Source: Pilasporangium apinafurcum
Lineage: Eukaryota > Oomycota > Peronosporomycetes > Pythiales > Pythiaceae
Assembly: GCA_001600495.1 (NCBI GenBank)
Contig: BCKE01000075.1
Coordinates: 39,245-103,244 of the forward strand
DNA length: 64,000 bases
Reading direction: 5' to 3'
Shown here: piece after piece, positions 42,891-53,938 of the stretch
Position numbering within the stretch: position 1 is the stretch's first letter
Layout of the letters: every line of letters begins with the position of its first letter
Position numbers and translations under genes: made by a program
The notes under the pieces: model-generated
Database searches by the model: none
The model's input: only the letters and a program-made list of their open reading frames with translations
What the model was told of the DNA's origin: nothing

Positions 42891-43628
42891 TTAAGTTCGT
42901 ATTGTATAGTCCAGCGGTGAAATCTGGGTTAACGGTGCAACTAAACTTAACCATGCCACTAAGTACTCACATCCTAGTAAAGTCGACGAATGTTGTTGAT
43001 TTAGTAGCAGCTTCATGGCCGAGGAGGTCTCACACGGGTGAAGAAAGTTGAACGGAATGCCCAGTACTGGATGCTCCTCCATGGACACAAAGGTGGCGCG
43101 TTCGTTCGCACCAGGCAAATGGAGATCACCAAAAATGCAATTGGTCGACACTAGAGCGCCATCCAGTGTTGTTATGCGGAAGTAGAGAACCGGTGTATGG
43201 TAAATCACGTGGTAGACAATGTGGAATTCGATCAGAATGTGTTGATGTGGCTGTGCAGCTGGCGGTTCGATGATTGCTGCTGCATCCTTGGGCTCCTTTA
43301 TTGAATAGCATAGTTTCAACGTCAGGAATCTCAACTGTAAATAAAAATCATGCCCATCAATTGCTGCGCGTACCTCTTCTGTTGCAAGCACGTCATCAAT
43401 ATATGAATGCAATCCCTCACTATTATCGACGCTCGCTTTCTCATTACTGCTAGATGTTGGAAAGTTACTGGACAATCGTCGGACATTTCCTGTAGAAACC
43501 AGATAGGCATTACCATCCAAATGCTGTAACATGGGAAGAACATCAATCAGTTGGTATCGGAATAACACTTTCGCTTTAAACAAGAACGCTGGATAGTGGA
43601 TGCATGCAACTGACGGGTCTACTTCCAT
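42891..43628 (-). CDS. ATG10: Autophagy E2-like enzyme ATG10
   Basis: Single exon, 245 residues. The family signature is near the C-terminus: YHTPVLYFRITTLDG, then FVSMEEHPVLGIPFNFLHPCET, where the Cys of HPC (about residue 198) is the thioester-forming active site. ATG10 transfers ATG12 to ATG5, a step needed to make the ATG8-lipidating complex in autophagosome formation. A stretch GTACGC...TTTACAG of 39 bases near 43,335-43,373 has splice-like ends and is a multiple of three, so either retention or removal would keep frame. It is diverged with the LMBR1-type gene, 263 bases away. Confidence 0.88.
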   Translation of the reverse strand: MEVDPSVACIHYPAFLFKAKVLFRYQLIDVLPMLQHLDGNAYLVSTGNVRRLSSNFPTSSSNEKASVDNSEGLHSYIDDVLATEEVRAAIDGHDFYLQLRFLTLKLCYSIKEPKDAAAIIEPPAAQPHQHILIEFHIVYHVIYHTPVLYFRITTLDGALVSTNCIFGDLHLPGANERATFVSMEEHPVLGIPFNFLHPCETSSAMKLLLNQQHSSTLLGCEYLVAWLSLVAPLTQISPLDYTIRT

Positions 43629-43891
43629 GACGCCACTCCCATGTCGCTACTTGACGATTCACTCTTGCAATCGCATGCGACGTCTTCACTAACACGTCAC
43701 CTTCCCCAAGGAATTGCTTATAAGTCAACATCATATCACTCATGCATCTTGCGCTGAAGAAAGTCCTAAAATAGTGTCATTGAAAGTCCTTTTCCAGATT
43801 AAAACCCCAAAATATCCTAGATTAATGTAATCATCCTAGTATCACCTGCCTCTGGAGAACTTCCTTCTTCAATCTTAGTTCTCACCAACTC

Positions 43892-45535
43892 ATGCAGATG
43901 GAGCCACTCACCACTACGATTCCTCCAGAGTCGACACTGCTGGTGTGGCTGCTGTACGCGAGCGTCGCAGTCGTACTGCTTCTGCTCAGTGTCTTTATTG
44001 TGCTCTACTGTCAGCCCAAGAATGCGGTCACATCGTCTCTCCCTGCATTTGCTGGCACATCCACAATCAGTGCCGCCCCATTGCAGATCTCGTCCAAGTT
44101 TGTTAATGTCGTTTGCATATTGGCACTCTATCTATCGCTACTGTGTTTGTTCACAGCACCTGTGGACGTGTATTTACTGGAGAACAGCCTCCCACACGTA
44201 CACACGAACGTCCAAGTGCTGAATGTGCTTTACCAAATCTATTTTGCCTCACTTGTGCTCTACACGTTTATCGGGGCGCCACTGGTGTTCCACTACGCCA
44301 AACAGACCGAGATCGCGCATTTGACACTCATGTTTTCCGCAAGGAAACGTTTGGTTGCAGCAGCGAAACGCACGGCATGTTTCCTCTTGGGAATGCTGCT
44401 GCTGCTGTTGATGGCGATGATGCTGCTGCTCTGTGGGAAGCCACAGAGCTCGGACATCGACTGGCTCAAGCCACTCTTCAAATGGTCGTCAGATTTAGAC
44501 ACGTTTTTCCGGCTGATAATTGGTGTACTAGTGCTATTTGGTACGTATCTGTGGATCGTTGTGTGCAGTCGTGGCCTGGCGAATGTACCACTTGTGGGGC
44601 TGTTGATGGAAAATCACAATATCGATGACAACAAGAACACTTTCCAGGATTTACTTAATGAAAACGCTATGGAAACCCAAGCGACCAATCAAACCAGAGA
44701 AACAATTTTACGAAGATATGCTTCTTCGCAGCAGATGAGTGTCGCGGATCAAGAACGGCTACAACAATTGCAGCTCCGTGAACAGCTATTGACTGACCGC
44801 CGGCAGGTATTGGAGGCCAACCTCAAGCGATTTACACTGAGCGGCAAACTGGCATGCTGGAAGATCCCCATCGGACTGGTTTTGCTGCTACTATCGCTGC
44901 TGATTATCGTGTCGATAATCATCACAAGTCTGGATAAGTTGGTGCACTCATCTTTTAAGCGTGGATTCCTCTTAAACGAGCCTTCTTTTCCGAACCCCAT
45001 TGATGAAATGATGGTGATCGCGTCGCACTGGTTTCCACTCGATTACGTGCTCTTCGCTACATTGTTCATCTACTTTTTTGCGGTGTCGATTGTCATACTA
45101 GGTCGTCATGGCCTCAAGTTTCTTTGCTTTCGGTTAGGGAAGCTTCAACCGCGATTGACATCGTCCTCGACTATGGCAATCGTCTCACTCGTGATGATTT
45201 ATATGGCAATGGTTGGTCTTTTTTCAATGCTCACACTCGCGCCTCAGTACGCCACGTTTGGCCACCAAGTGTACGTCGATGAAGCGACAGGAAATGTGCG
45301 TAAGTGTACGCTGGAAGAAGCTGCAAATCATGAATCCCTGCACTGCCGGATGACGCAACTCGCTCATTTCTATAATGCATTGGCGGTTCGAATCCCAATG
45401 TTTGGCGCCGCTTATCTCGTTGGCCAGTTGTTATTCGTGTTTACGTTCTTCTCGTGGTTTGTCCATGCGTATTGCATGGCCAAGAAGCTCCCAGACCCGG
45501 ATCCCAAGCGTGAGCGGCTACTAAGTGATTTTTAA
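43892..45535 (+). CDS. LMBR1/LMBD1-type multi-pass membrane protein
   Basis: Single exon, 547 residues (start at 43892 or at the second ATG, 43898). It contains nine likely membrane spans: an N-terminal one at about 15-40, one at about 70-90 ending in APVDVYL (the family's L-x-PVD motif), others at about 110-130, 160-185 and 205-225, then a cytoplasmic coiled region (about 240-315), and four C-terminal spans between about 325 and 535. The PVD motif and layout match LMBR1-domain proteins, which include the lysosomal cobalamin exporter LMBD1 and lipocalin-receptor-like proteins. Lysosomal or plasma-membrane location cannot be decided. A vitamin B12 transport role is only one possibility. Confidence 0.82.
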   Translation: MQMEPLTTTIPPESTLLVWLLYASVAVVLLLLSVFIVLYCQPKNAVTSSLPAFAGTSTISAAPLQISSKFVNVVCILALYLSLLCLFTAPVDVYLLENSLPHVHTNVQVLNVLYQIYFASLVLYTFIGAPLVFHYAKQTEIAHLTLMFSARKRLVAAAKRTACFLLGMLLLLLMAMMLLLCGKPQSSDIDWLKPLFKWSSDLDTFFRLIIGVLVLFGTYLWIVVCSRGLANVPLVGLLMENHNIDDNKNTFQDLLNENAMETQATNQTRETILRRYASSQQMSVADQERLQQLQLREQLLTDRRQVLEANLKRFTLSGKLACWKIPIGLVLLLLSLLIIVSIIITSLDKLVHSSFKRGFLLNEPSFPNPIDEMMVIASHWFPLDYVLFATLFIYFFAVSIVILGRHGLKFLCFRLGKLQPRLTSSSTMAIVSLVMIYMAMVGLFSMLTLAPQYATFGHQVYVDEATGNVRKCTLEEAANHESLHCRMTQLAHFYNALAVRIPMFGAAYLVGQLLFVFTFFSWFVHAYCMAKKLPDPDPKRERLLSDF

Positions 45536-45808
45536 GAAGCAAAAAATGAATGTATGCACCTTTACCTACACTGAGTTCTCAAGAATGAAATAAGCATTTT
45601 GATTACAGTTTTCTTGTGAATTTATTTATGTGGGGCTACATACAAAATGAATAATGTAAAAAAAATAAAAACGAGTACACAAGCACGGCATCAAAAACAA
45701 AAAACAGCATCACCTCGCTGTCGTTCCCAGTTTCTTTTCCTTGACCATCGCTTTGTTCTCTATTTGTCTCCGCCATCTGGAAAGAAACAGCAAACTCTTT
45801 CCTTCTAA

Positions 45809-47077
45809 CTACTTGGACATACTGGATGTGGAATCCATCGAGCTCGTGCGTTCGTGAGTGCCCTGGAACAACCGGTTCGAAATACCGCCAAATAAGCTGC
45901 CAATCCCTCCTCGACTCGTGCCATTTGCTGGTGGCTCACTGATCGATCCGCCAGATTTGTCCATGCTATACGTCTGTCGTCGCCCAGCGCCATTCAAACT
46001 GCCGTTTGGGTCACAACTCTGCAAAAACAGCTCATATGCATTCTCTCTTCCTGCCAACAGCTCATCTGTGCGCTTCTGCTGCGCATCGACACGCGCCATC
46101 ACGTCTTCAAACGCTTTTTTCGCGGCGACAAACTCTTTTTGTAGGCCATCAAGCTGCTGTTTAATGCCCATGAGCTCCTGTTCACTCTCCTGAATGGCTT
46201 TAAGTGCAGCCGAACTCGTGTCAATCTTCATGCATTTGATCGAATATTTGACTGCTGAGAGCCAATTGTCCCCATAAACGCAAAACAAATGGTCTCCTTT
46301 CTCCAGCGGCACTGACCGCTTGACCTCAAAGAGCGATAATTTACTAAACAATTCTGGTAGTTCCGATTCGTTGGCAGCTAAATGAGGTGGCCACATCGTA
46401 TCGTTTAGATCCATCAGCTCAATGTTGCTGGACAAATACATGTCTGCGGCGGTGCATTTTGGTTTCTTCACACTTTCTTGCACCATTCGCACAGCGCCAT
46501 GAGCATCAAAGAGCACTAATTTAAACTTGGATTTCGTGGCTGAACGACACATAAACACCAGCGAGTCGCGCTCTTTCTCGACATGGATGCGATAGAAATG
46601 CGCGTCCTGTTTGTCGACCCGTGCATGGCGTTCCATGCCAAACTGCAGGTCCACGACCGATGGTTTGTTCATCGAAGAGCTCCGTTCGTCACATAAATCT
46701 CGAGCCGCATTGAGCACTGTCTGTGAAATTTGTGTGGGGATCGGCATGCCAATCTTCGTAAACAACGCCCCCACAACGCGTCCAAATCCGCCCATTGATT
46801 CAACATCAACGCTCTCAAATTCCATGTCTTTGCCAGCATCGCCTGCGACATCGTATTGTCGTCGCTTGTTCGGGTCACTCAGCACTGCATATGCAGTGGA
46901 TACAAGTTTGAATTGGTCGGCGGCTTCGATGCTGCCAGCATTCCGATCAGGATGATATTTAAGTGCAAGTTTACGGTAAGCAGTTTTGATCTCTAGCTCA
47001 CTCGCAGTCTTCTCCACGCCCAGCACGGCGTAGTAATTCACATTCTCCGCCGGTTGCTTCGGTTCAGTCGCACTCAT
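45809..47077 (-). CDS. DnaJ (Hsp40) domain protein, ARG1-like
   Basis: Single exon, 422 residues. The J domain (about 13-77) has the HPD motif (KYHPDRNAG) needed to stimulate Hsp70 ATPase. It is followed by [20 protein letters not shown], a segment typical of the plant ARG1/DnaJ-15 group, then a beta-rich middle region, a coiled coil (about 285-350) and a Ser/Gly-rich tail. There is no zinc finger or G/F region, so it is a class C J protein. It should recruit Hsp70 to a specific client or to the cytoskeleton; in plants ARG1 acts in gravity response, which cannot be transferred here. Confidence 0.88.
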   Translation of the reverse strand: MSATEPKQPAENVNYYAVLGVEKTASELEIKTAYRKLALKYHPDRNAGSIEAADQFKLVSTAYAVLSDPNKRRQYDVAGDAGKDMEFESVDVESMGGFGRVVGALFTKIGMPIPTQISQTVLNAARDLCDERSSSMNKPSVVDLQFGMERHARVDKQDAHFYRIHVEKERDSLVFMCRSATKSKFKLVLFDAHGAVRMVQESVKKPKCTAADMYLSSNIELMDLNDTMWPPHLAANESELPELFSKLSLFEVKRSVPLEKGDHLFCVYGDNWLSAVKYSIKCMKIDTSSAALKAIQESEQELMGIKQQLDGLQKEFVAAKKAFEDVMARVDAQQKRTDELLAGRENAYELFLQSCDPNGSLNGAGRRQTYSMDKSGGSISEPPANGTSRGGIGSLFGGISNRLFQGTHERTSSMDSTSSMSK

Positions 47078-47861
47078 GGTGTTGGTCCTCTCTTCTCGGC
47101 TGTTTCCAGTTGAAAGGGGGAAAATGGAGAGAGAATGTGGGGTTTTAATCTGATTTTCTCGACGAATTAGCGATTGATGGGTATATTTAGCTTAATTCAG
47201 TAATAATTAATGCAGATAGGTGGAGCCATGTTGGGAGAGACATGTGGCAGAGAGTGAGACGACATGGCTGGTGGATGTAGAAGATGACGAGCGTGGCTTG
47301 GCAAACGAAGAAATAAACTGAAGCTGCTGATCGACATAGCGAATATAGAAGTCAAATGTGAACAATTAAGCTTGCTTGTCATGCTTGGGATTTCGATGTG
47401 TAGCTTCAATAGACAGATCAGATTGAGTTTCTCCTAGCCAATCGATACCAAAAATGAAGCCATTTGAACACAGCACCATCAAAACTAAAAAAATAACAAA
47501 ATGAAAAAGTTTATTGCAAACAAAACAGAGAGCGTAAACAGCAAGAAACATTCTTCTCACTGCTTGCGCTCGCTTTCTCGTCTTTTTTCTCATTTTCCTC
47601 CTCTCTCGACCTTGTTCTCTCTCTCTCTCTCCGCCTACCACTACTCAGTAACTATATCCACTTCGCTTCAGTACTTTGAGATTCCGAACGTCGCAATTAC
47701 ACACACGCACACGCATCGCCAGGCTAAACCAACAACAGACATAGCTCAGCGGGTCCAAAAAGTGACTTTTTTTTTCTTTCTTCTTTGTTCTTCAAATCTT
47801 CCTTCCAGACGCACTGGGTGTGAGGATGGATCGATGAATGAATGGCGTAAGGGGACACTTT
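47078..47861. other. Intergenic region with CT-rich simple repeat
   Basis: 784 bases holding the eIF4A 3' flank and the DnaJ promoter. A (CT)n tract lies at about 47615-47631 and a short (AC)n near 47700. The open frames here are not convincing genes. Confidence 0.55.
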
Positions 47862-49229
47862 TTAAATAAGATCCGCCACGTTCATGGGCATCTCATCGAT
47901 TTGCGTGTTGTAGAACTGCTCGATATCGCGCAGGTATCGGACGTCATTGTGCGTCAAAAAGTTAATGGCCACACCCTTACGGCCGAAACGACCGGAACGA
48001 CCAATACGATGGATGTAGTTTTCGCGGTTCGTTGGAAGATCGTAGTTAATGACAAGCGAAACCTGTTGCACATCGATACCACGAGCCAAAAGATCGGTCG
48101 TGATCAACACACGCGACGAGCCACTGCGGAACTCACGCATGATAATGTCACGTTCGCGCTGTTCCATGTCACCGTGCATGGCCGAGACCGTGAAATCCTT
48201 CGATTGCATCTTCTCGGTCAACCAGTCGACTTTTCGGCGCGTGTTGCAGTAGATAATAGCTTGTGTAATGGTCAAGGTTTCGTACAAATCGCAAAGCGTG
48301 TCGAACTTCCACTCTTCACGGTCGATGGCAATGAAAAACTGCTTGATACCTTCCAAGGTCAATTCATCACGCTTGACCAAGATGCGGATTGGTTCGCGCA
48401 TGAAGTGATGCGTGACTTCCAACACATCCAACGGCATGGTAGCCGAAAACAACGCAACTTGCACCTTCTCCGGCAAGAAGCGGAAAACTTCGTAGATTTG
48501 GTCCTTGAAACCACGCGAGAGCATTTCATCGGCTTCATCAAGCACAAAGAGCTTGACTTCATCGGTACGCAGAGCGCGACGGTTGATCATGTCACCAACA
48601 CGACCAGGCGTGCCGACGACAACGTGCACACCCTGTTGCAATGTGCGGATATCGTCACGCACAGCGGTACCACCGACACAGGCGTGCACCTGCACGCTCA
48701 TGTAGTCACCGATAGCAACAATAACCTTCACAATCTGCTGCGCAAGTTCACGCGTTGGCGCCAAGATCAACGCCTGCGTTTCCTTGAGCGAAATATCAAT
48801 CTTCTGCAGGATCGACACCGTAAATGTCGCCGTCTTACCGGTACCTATTTACATCATTTTAGTTCAAAAGTTATCGTTAGAAAAAAATTACAGAAGAAAC
48901 AGCTCAGTTACTTACCAGATTGGGCTTGCGCAATGCAATCGTGACCCAAGAGAATGGGCTTCACAGCACGTTGCTGGATGGCCGAGGGCTTTTCGAAACC
49001 ATAGGCATAGATACCACGCAACAAATCTTCGCGGAGATCCATGCCATCAAAGCTTTCAATGACTTCATCCCAGTTGGTCACAATGTCACCATCAGCAATC
49101 GCAATGGCACCTCCTTCCTGTTGGGTTTCTTGTTCACTGTATACACAGATCAAGCTCAGTATCTCATCTATATAAGAATGGGGCATATTTAAAAGGTACA
49201 TACGTAGGTTTACGATCGTCGTCAGCCAT
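47862..49229 (-). CDS. EIF4A: Eukaryotic translation initiation factor 4A
   Basis: Three exons on the minus strand: 49229-49204, 49136-48916 and 48844-47862; 409 residues. All DEAD-box motifs are present: Q motif ([10 protein letters not shown]), AQSGTGKT (split by the second intron), [21 protein letters not shown], and C-terminal RGIDVQQV and [27 protein letters not shown] at the N-terminus places it with eIF4A1/2 rather than the exon-junction factor eIF4A3. It unwinds 5' leaders as part of eIF4F. Codon use is GC-ending as in RPL10. It is divergent from the importin gene. Confidence 0.96.
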
Positions 49230-49578
49230 AGTTGGTCAGTTTTTCTTTCTCTTCTTCTTCCTTTCCTCACTTGGTTTTTCTTCTTCCACTTGGGTCTTTA
49301 TAGTGAAAATGCGGTTGGGCTTGAGCTTCAGGTCTATCCCGCCCAGTGGATTTTCACTTGGAGTTTGTATACCAACGAAAATTGAGTGGTGATCGAGGGA
49401 CCCACAGCGAAAAAACAAAGGGTGAAAGGGTGAGGGGCCGGAGCCATCAAATTTGACAGGGGAGACCACAGCAATTCGAAATATCAATTCAATGAATTGT
49501 ACCGAATTTAATTTTCAATTAAATTAGGGACACCGACTGCTTTGAAGAGCTACGGATTCAAACGTAAGTGAATGGATC
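49230..49578. other. Bidirectional promoter region
   Basis: 349 bases between the divergent eIF4A and importin-11-like genes. A CT-rich stretch follows the eIF4A start side, and AATTCAATTCAATG-type AT sequence lies near 49480-49530. No distinct box is recognised. Confidence 0.45.
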
Positions 49579-52500
49579 ATGGCGGCCAAGGTGGCTACGT
49601 TGCTGCACTTGTTGGCACAAAGCGCGCAGGTGGAGGCTGCACAGCGTGAACAAGCCGAGAGGGAGCTGCAGGAACTACAAAAACAGCCTTTGGATGCGTC
49701 TTTTCTTGCTGATCTGTTGGGAACGACGGTCGTGGTGCCGAATGCGACCACTAATATTGAGGAAATAGACCCAACGCTGCGGCTGATGGCGTGTCTGTGG
49801 CTGAAGAACCATCTGAAAATGCAGTGGAAGCTGAAGAATCCTAGTGTCAGCGATCAAGAACGCGCACAACTGCGGCAGGTCCTGTTGTTTGCGGCGTTGA
49901 ATGAACCACAGCACACCATTGCGTTGCATTTGGCATTGATTCTTGCGCAAATTGCGCGTGCAGAATTCCCGACGCAGTGGCCATTCGAGCAGTTGTTCGC
50001 ATCGATTTTACAAAATTTGCATGAAAGTAACAATGCTTATGGTGGCGATGCGACTACAGATTTGCCGGAAAATCTGTTGCGTGAGAAGCGGAGTGTAGAT
50101 TTGTTATATCGACTCGTGAAGGAGCTTGCCACACGGCGACTGATGGTGCATCGTAAGCAGTTTGCGCTACTGAGTGTCGAAATCCTACCGTTGGTGCTAC
50201 AGCATTGGCACCACTTAGCTAGTCGTGCTACTTCTGGCACTACGAATGCGAATTTGGCAATCGAGCGGTTGGGTCTCTTGCTGACTAGCACGAAACTGTT
50301 GTCAGCCATGTTTCTCAATGCGTTCCGTGATCTTGTGACGGTCCAAAATGGAGAGCTGATGCGAACTGCACTCGTGCAGTTTTACGAGCAATTGCGAACA
50401 CTTGTACAGTATCGAGAAGCGATCGTCTCGACCGGTAATGTTTCTAATGAGACTGGCGAGATGCTCGTACTTCTGGACAAGTGCACACATCGACTATCAA
50501 GTATCGTCGTGGGTATCCAGAAATCATACGCAATTGAGTTTCGTGAGTACTTGTCACCGTTCCTCTCGCTGTTCTGGAATGTACTCAGCACCAGTTCTTT
50601 TGTTCCTGCAACTAACAACAAGGCTGCTGTCCCACCACCGACACGTCTTCATATTGAAGCGCTGCAGTTCTTTGCAAATGTGCTGAGCTGTCGTTTATAC
50701 AAGAACGAGAGTCTCTCATCAGCTACCACAGGTGCTTCCAGCACAACAATCCTCACCAAAGTCATCACCGCTTCAGGAGATGTACTACTGACAGACGCTC
50801 TGGTCTTAGAAGCCCAAGCAGCTGTTGATGGGTTCTTTAGTGCCGAGAATCGCTTCGAGCAGCTGCTGCAGTTAGTTGTGATGCGATACATGCGACTCAC
50901 TAGCCGCGATCTGGAAGAGTGGAAGAGCGATGCTGAAGCGTATAGTACGCTCACCGAGAGCCTTACAGCACAGGAATCTGTACGTGCATGTGCGGAGAAC
51001 TTGTTTCTGACATTGATACAGAATTTCCCACAGCAAACGATTCCACCTTTGACTCAGATGACGGCGGCCCTGTCCTCTTCGCTTGTAGAGATCGCAAATG
51101 GCACAGGTAACAGTGGTGAGAACGATAACCAACTTGTGCTAGATATGGACGCGGTGCTGCTCGCAATCGGTCTGGGATGTTATGACCTCCATGATTGCTT
51201 TGAGTTTGAGCCCTGGTTCCTCACGAACCTCGTTCCTATACTAATGCGACCAGTGAGCAGTCCCGGTTGCTCCTATCATGGACTACCCGTTTTACATTAT
51301 CGCATTGTCTGGCTCGTGAGCTGCTGGCTGGCGCAATTATCGGCCAACATTCGTCCTCCTCTTTATGATGCACTGCTAGACCCTTTTGCATTCACAAAAC
51401 AAGCGGACACGGACGCTGCGCTCAAGATTCGCATCGTGCAGACACTGGAAGCGATGGTGACTGACTGGGGGTTCGAACGAGATCCTTTCTTCCCGTTCCT
51501 CCCCCGCGCATTCGAATGCCTTTTCTATTTCTTCCCTCAGGCCGAAGAGTCAGACACCAAGCTCAAGATCTTGACGTGTGCTGAAGCCATCGTCCATGCC
51601 TGTGGTGCTGGTATCATCGCTGTCTGTGAACAAATCAGCGCGCCGCTGCCATCAATATGGTCAGATGATACTGAAGCGAGCAATTTGGTGCGTGGGAAGA
51701 TCCTGCAACTGCTCACTAAGTTATTGACTGCTATCCGGGAATCTCAACTAGAAGGGAATGCAGGAATTGCTACTACGACTAATGCTGGAGTGGATAAAGT
51801 CGTAGAAATGTGTGTGGTGGTGGTGGGATTCGCCACAGATATCACGAACCCAGACGAGGTATTTCTCATGGAAAGCGGTATAGAATTATGGAATGAAATG
51901 CTTCAAGTCTCCACAGGATACACGGAAGAGCTGCATAACCTCTTTAACCATGCGATTCAACTTATGGCCCGTGATAACGAGCACGTGAAGCTCATCATTA
52001 ATCTCTTAAACAAGTACTTGCGACGTGGAGGCTCCCAATTCTGGCAGAGTTACCATAGCGCCGTTGCTGAAATGTTGATGAATGTGGTCGGAAGTGTGAA
52101 AGCTGAAGTAGCAATTCAAGTTGCAGAAGTCATGGAGCACGTCGCGTTTATGTTCCCTTCGGATCAGCTAGTGGCATGCAATTCTGTAGTGAAGGCGATG
52201 GTTGAATCTTGTGTGCTCTACCAACAGAATGATGCCAACAAAGAACCAGAGTCGGTCATTGTTGGGTACCTGAGTGTGGTAGCGTGTCTGGTACTGCATC
52301 ATCTGGAGCTGTTATTGCAGGTTGTCTTGAATAACAATCGTACATTGTTGGTGTTACTATTGGATCTGATGCTGGTCAAGTTCTTCAGTGTCGGGCAAGC
52401 GTCATTACCTCTTTATCGACAAAAAATGTGGGCATTGGCGATGTGTCGTTTGATGACACTCCTAGATGAACAGATTCTAGAGAAAACGGGTCAGATACTA

Positions 52501-52803
52501 GAAGTTTGTATGGAAGTGATTGACGATGAAATCGAGTCTCAACAGAAACGAAGAGATGCAGAAGAAGATGATGACGATAGCCGAAATCGTGGAGCAGGAG
52601 CGTATCGAGCGTTCCAGAGTTATCAGAAGCAGCGTCAACAAGCTGAGGAAGACAATATTGCCACCGCGACCATTCAATCAATTGATTTGAAGGCTTATGT
52701 ATGCTCCACACTAAGCGAGTTAGCCGCGAAACTAGGGAGCCCTGTTTTTGAGCAACTGCTGCAGACCGTGGACTCCTCGGTGCTGCAAAAGTTTCAAGGC
52801 TAG
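49579..52803 (+). CDS. Importin-beta family karyopherin (importin-11-like)
   Basis: Single exon, 1,074 residues, somewhat longer than animal IPO11 (about 975). The importin-beta N-terminal domain is clear: an AEREL helix, LMACLWLKNHLKMQWK, then EPQHTIALHLALILAQIARAEFPTQWP, the motif that contacts Ran-GTP. The rest is alpha-helical HEAT-type repeat with conserved short blocks. The C-terminus has an acidic stretch (DAEEDDDDSRN) and ends in a further helix. Importin-11 carries ubiquitin-conjugating enzymes and ribosomal proteins into the nucleus in animals. The family is certain; assignment to IPO11 rests on the N-terminal block and length. Confidence 0.8.
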   Translation: MAAKVATLLHLLAQSAQVEAAQREQAERELQELQKQPLDASFLADLLGTTVVVPNATTNIEEIDPTLRLMACLWLKNHLKMQWKLKNPSVSDQERAQLRQVLLFAALNEPQHTIALHLALILAQIARAEFPTQWPFEQLFASILQNLHESNNAYGGDATTDLPENLLREKRSVDLLYRLVKELATRRLMVHRKQFALLSVEILPLVLQHWHHLASRATSGTTNANLAIERLGLLLTSTKLLSAMFLNAFRDLVTVQNGELMRTALVQFYEQLRTLVQYREAIVSTGNVSNETGEMLVLLDKCTHRLSSIVVGIQKSYAIEFREYLSPFLSLFWNVLSTSSFVPATNNKAAVPPPTRLHIEALQFFANVLSCRLYKNESLSSATTGASSTTILTKVITASGDVLLTDALVLEAQAAVDGFFSAENRFEQLLQLVVMRYMRLTSRDLEEWKSDAEAYSTLTESLTAQESVRACAENLFLTLIQNFPQQTIPPLTQMTAALSSSLVEIANGTGNSGENDNQLVLDMDAVLLAIGLGCYDLHDCFEFEPWFLTNLVPILMRPVSSPGCSYHGLPVLHYRIVWLVSCWLAQLSANIRPPLYDALLDPFAFTKQADTDAALKIRIVQTLEAMVTDWGFERDPFFPFLPRAFECLFYFFPQAEESDTKLKILTCAEAIVHACGAGIIAVCEQISAPLPSIWSDDTEASNLVRGKILQLLTKLLTAIRESQLEGNAGIATTTNAGVDKVVEMCVVVVGFATDITNPDEVFLMESGIELWNEMLQVSTGYTEELHNLFNHAIQLMARDNEHVKLIINLLNKYLRRGGSQFWQSYHSAVAEMLMNVVGSVKAEVAIQVAEVMEHVAFMFPSDQLVACNSVVKAMVESCVLYQQNDANKEPESVIVGYLSVVACLVLHHLELLLQVVLNNNRTLLVLLLDLMLVKFFSVGQASLPLYRQKMWALAMCRLMTLLDEQILEKTGQILEVCMEVIDDEIESQQKRRDAEEDDDDSRNRGAGAYRAFQSYQKQRQQAEEDNIATATIQSIDLKAYVCSTLSELAAKLGSPVFEQLLQTVDSSVLQKFQG

Positions 52804-53072
52804 ATAGAGAGCCAAGTGTTTGTGATAAGGAACAGATATAGAGGTAGGGCATGAGGAAACAATCGGCGTACTAGATGGATCAAATACATTAATACAGGTT
52901 TTTGTTTTTTTGTTATTGTCAGTTCATATGCATGCGTAGTAAACCTATCATCGTGGAACTATGATACATAAGTACTTCACTTGTTTCTTCATCACTCCGA
53001 TTAAGCCACGTCAAGTTGCTATCAGCGTCTTCGTGTTTGGCGCCGCGCATTCCACTAATTTACAGTTTTGGT
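52804..53072. other. Convergent intergenic region
   Basis: Short spacer between two convergent genes; no element seen. Confidence 0.4.
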
Positions 53073-53618
53073 TTATTTCGGTTGATGAACACGACCAACA
53101 CGTGTGGGTTTCGGACGTCTGGCCTCATACGAGCGGCGTGGGCTGCGTTTGTGTCGATGGAGATCCTTCTTCTTCACAGCTTTGGATTTTTCTTCTTCAT
53201 CCGTGACCTTGCGTTCATGGAATTCTTCGTGGTGCGAGCGCTCTAATAAATAAATACAGAATCATCATAATTATCAGTATACAGTCTATCATTGACAGAA
53301 TGACAATGAGTGATCATGCTTACTTCTCTCCAACACCTTCAGCGATTCCCGCAGATGCACTGAGTTTTCCACTTCCTGGATCAAATTGTTAATTCGTTCC
53401 ATTTCTTCCAGATGATGACGCTCCGAGGCAGGCAGCGCCCATGTTCCGTAGCTGTCGATGTGTTCAAATTCTTGTAACAGCACGAAGCCATCATTGCCAG
53501 GTTCGGCTGCGATGGGCATGTTGTAGTGGAATCGGTTGTTCACGGGGCTCCATCGGAGTCGTGGAATGGAATCCATCACAGTTGGATGGACATCGATGCT
53601 CATCATCGTCGTCGCCAT
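53073..53618 (-). CDS. Small basic-tailed protein of unknown function
   Basis: Two exons on the minus strand: 53618-53324 and 53242-53073; 154 residues, phase agrees. The N-terminal part (about 10-70) is conserved-looking (RLRWSPVNNRF, FVLLQEFEHIDSYGTW). The next 30 residues form a likely helix (LEEMERINNLIQEVE). Exon 2 adds a strongly basic tail (RSHHEEFHERK, LHRHKRSPRRSYEARRP). No domain is recognised. Nucleic-acid or ribosome association is possible from charge but not shown. Confidence 0.6.
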
Positions 53619-53938
53619 GGTCTTCGTTACTGATCAAGGGCTTCTTCTTCGTGTCTTCTCGTGTTACTTGGTCTTTGCTTTTAGGAAAATGAAGAGCATA
53701 TCCGTAGCTGCTCGCTCTTCAAGCACCAAAAGCCCCAAAGACAAGCACTGTGAGGTTGAAGTTATGCACGTTCGCCAGTATTTAAATCTCAGCCAATCAG
53801 AAACGTTTCTAGTATATTCGCGAGATCTCATTGGCTGTGCGTTTAAATGCACACTATCGCTGGAAACATAAACGCACTCTTCCAAAAAGAAACGTCAACC
53901 GTTGACACCTTGTTATGGTACTATCGAGTTTTATATTT
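53619..53938. other. Intergenic region
   Basis: 320 bases between two minus-strand genes, holding the promoter of the small basic-tailed gene and the 3' end of the LRR gene. No element recognised. Confidence 0.4.

Noticed and set aside
47838-48944. Plus-strand 368-codon open frame
   Set aside because: Exactly antisense to eIF4A exon 3; biased GC-ending codons of a highly expressed gene leave the opposite strand open.
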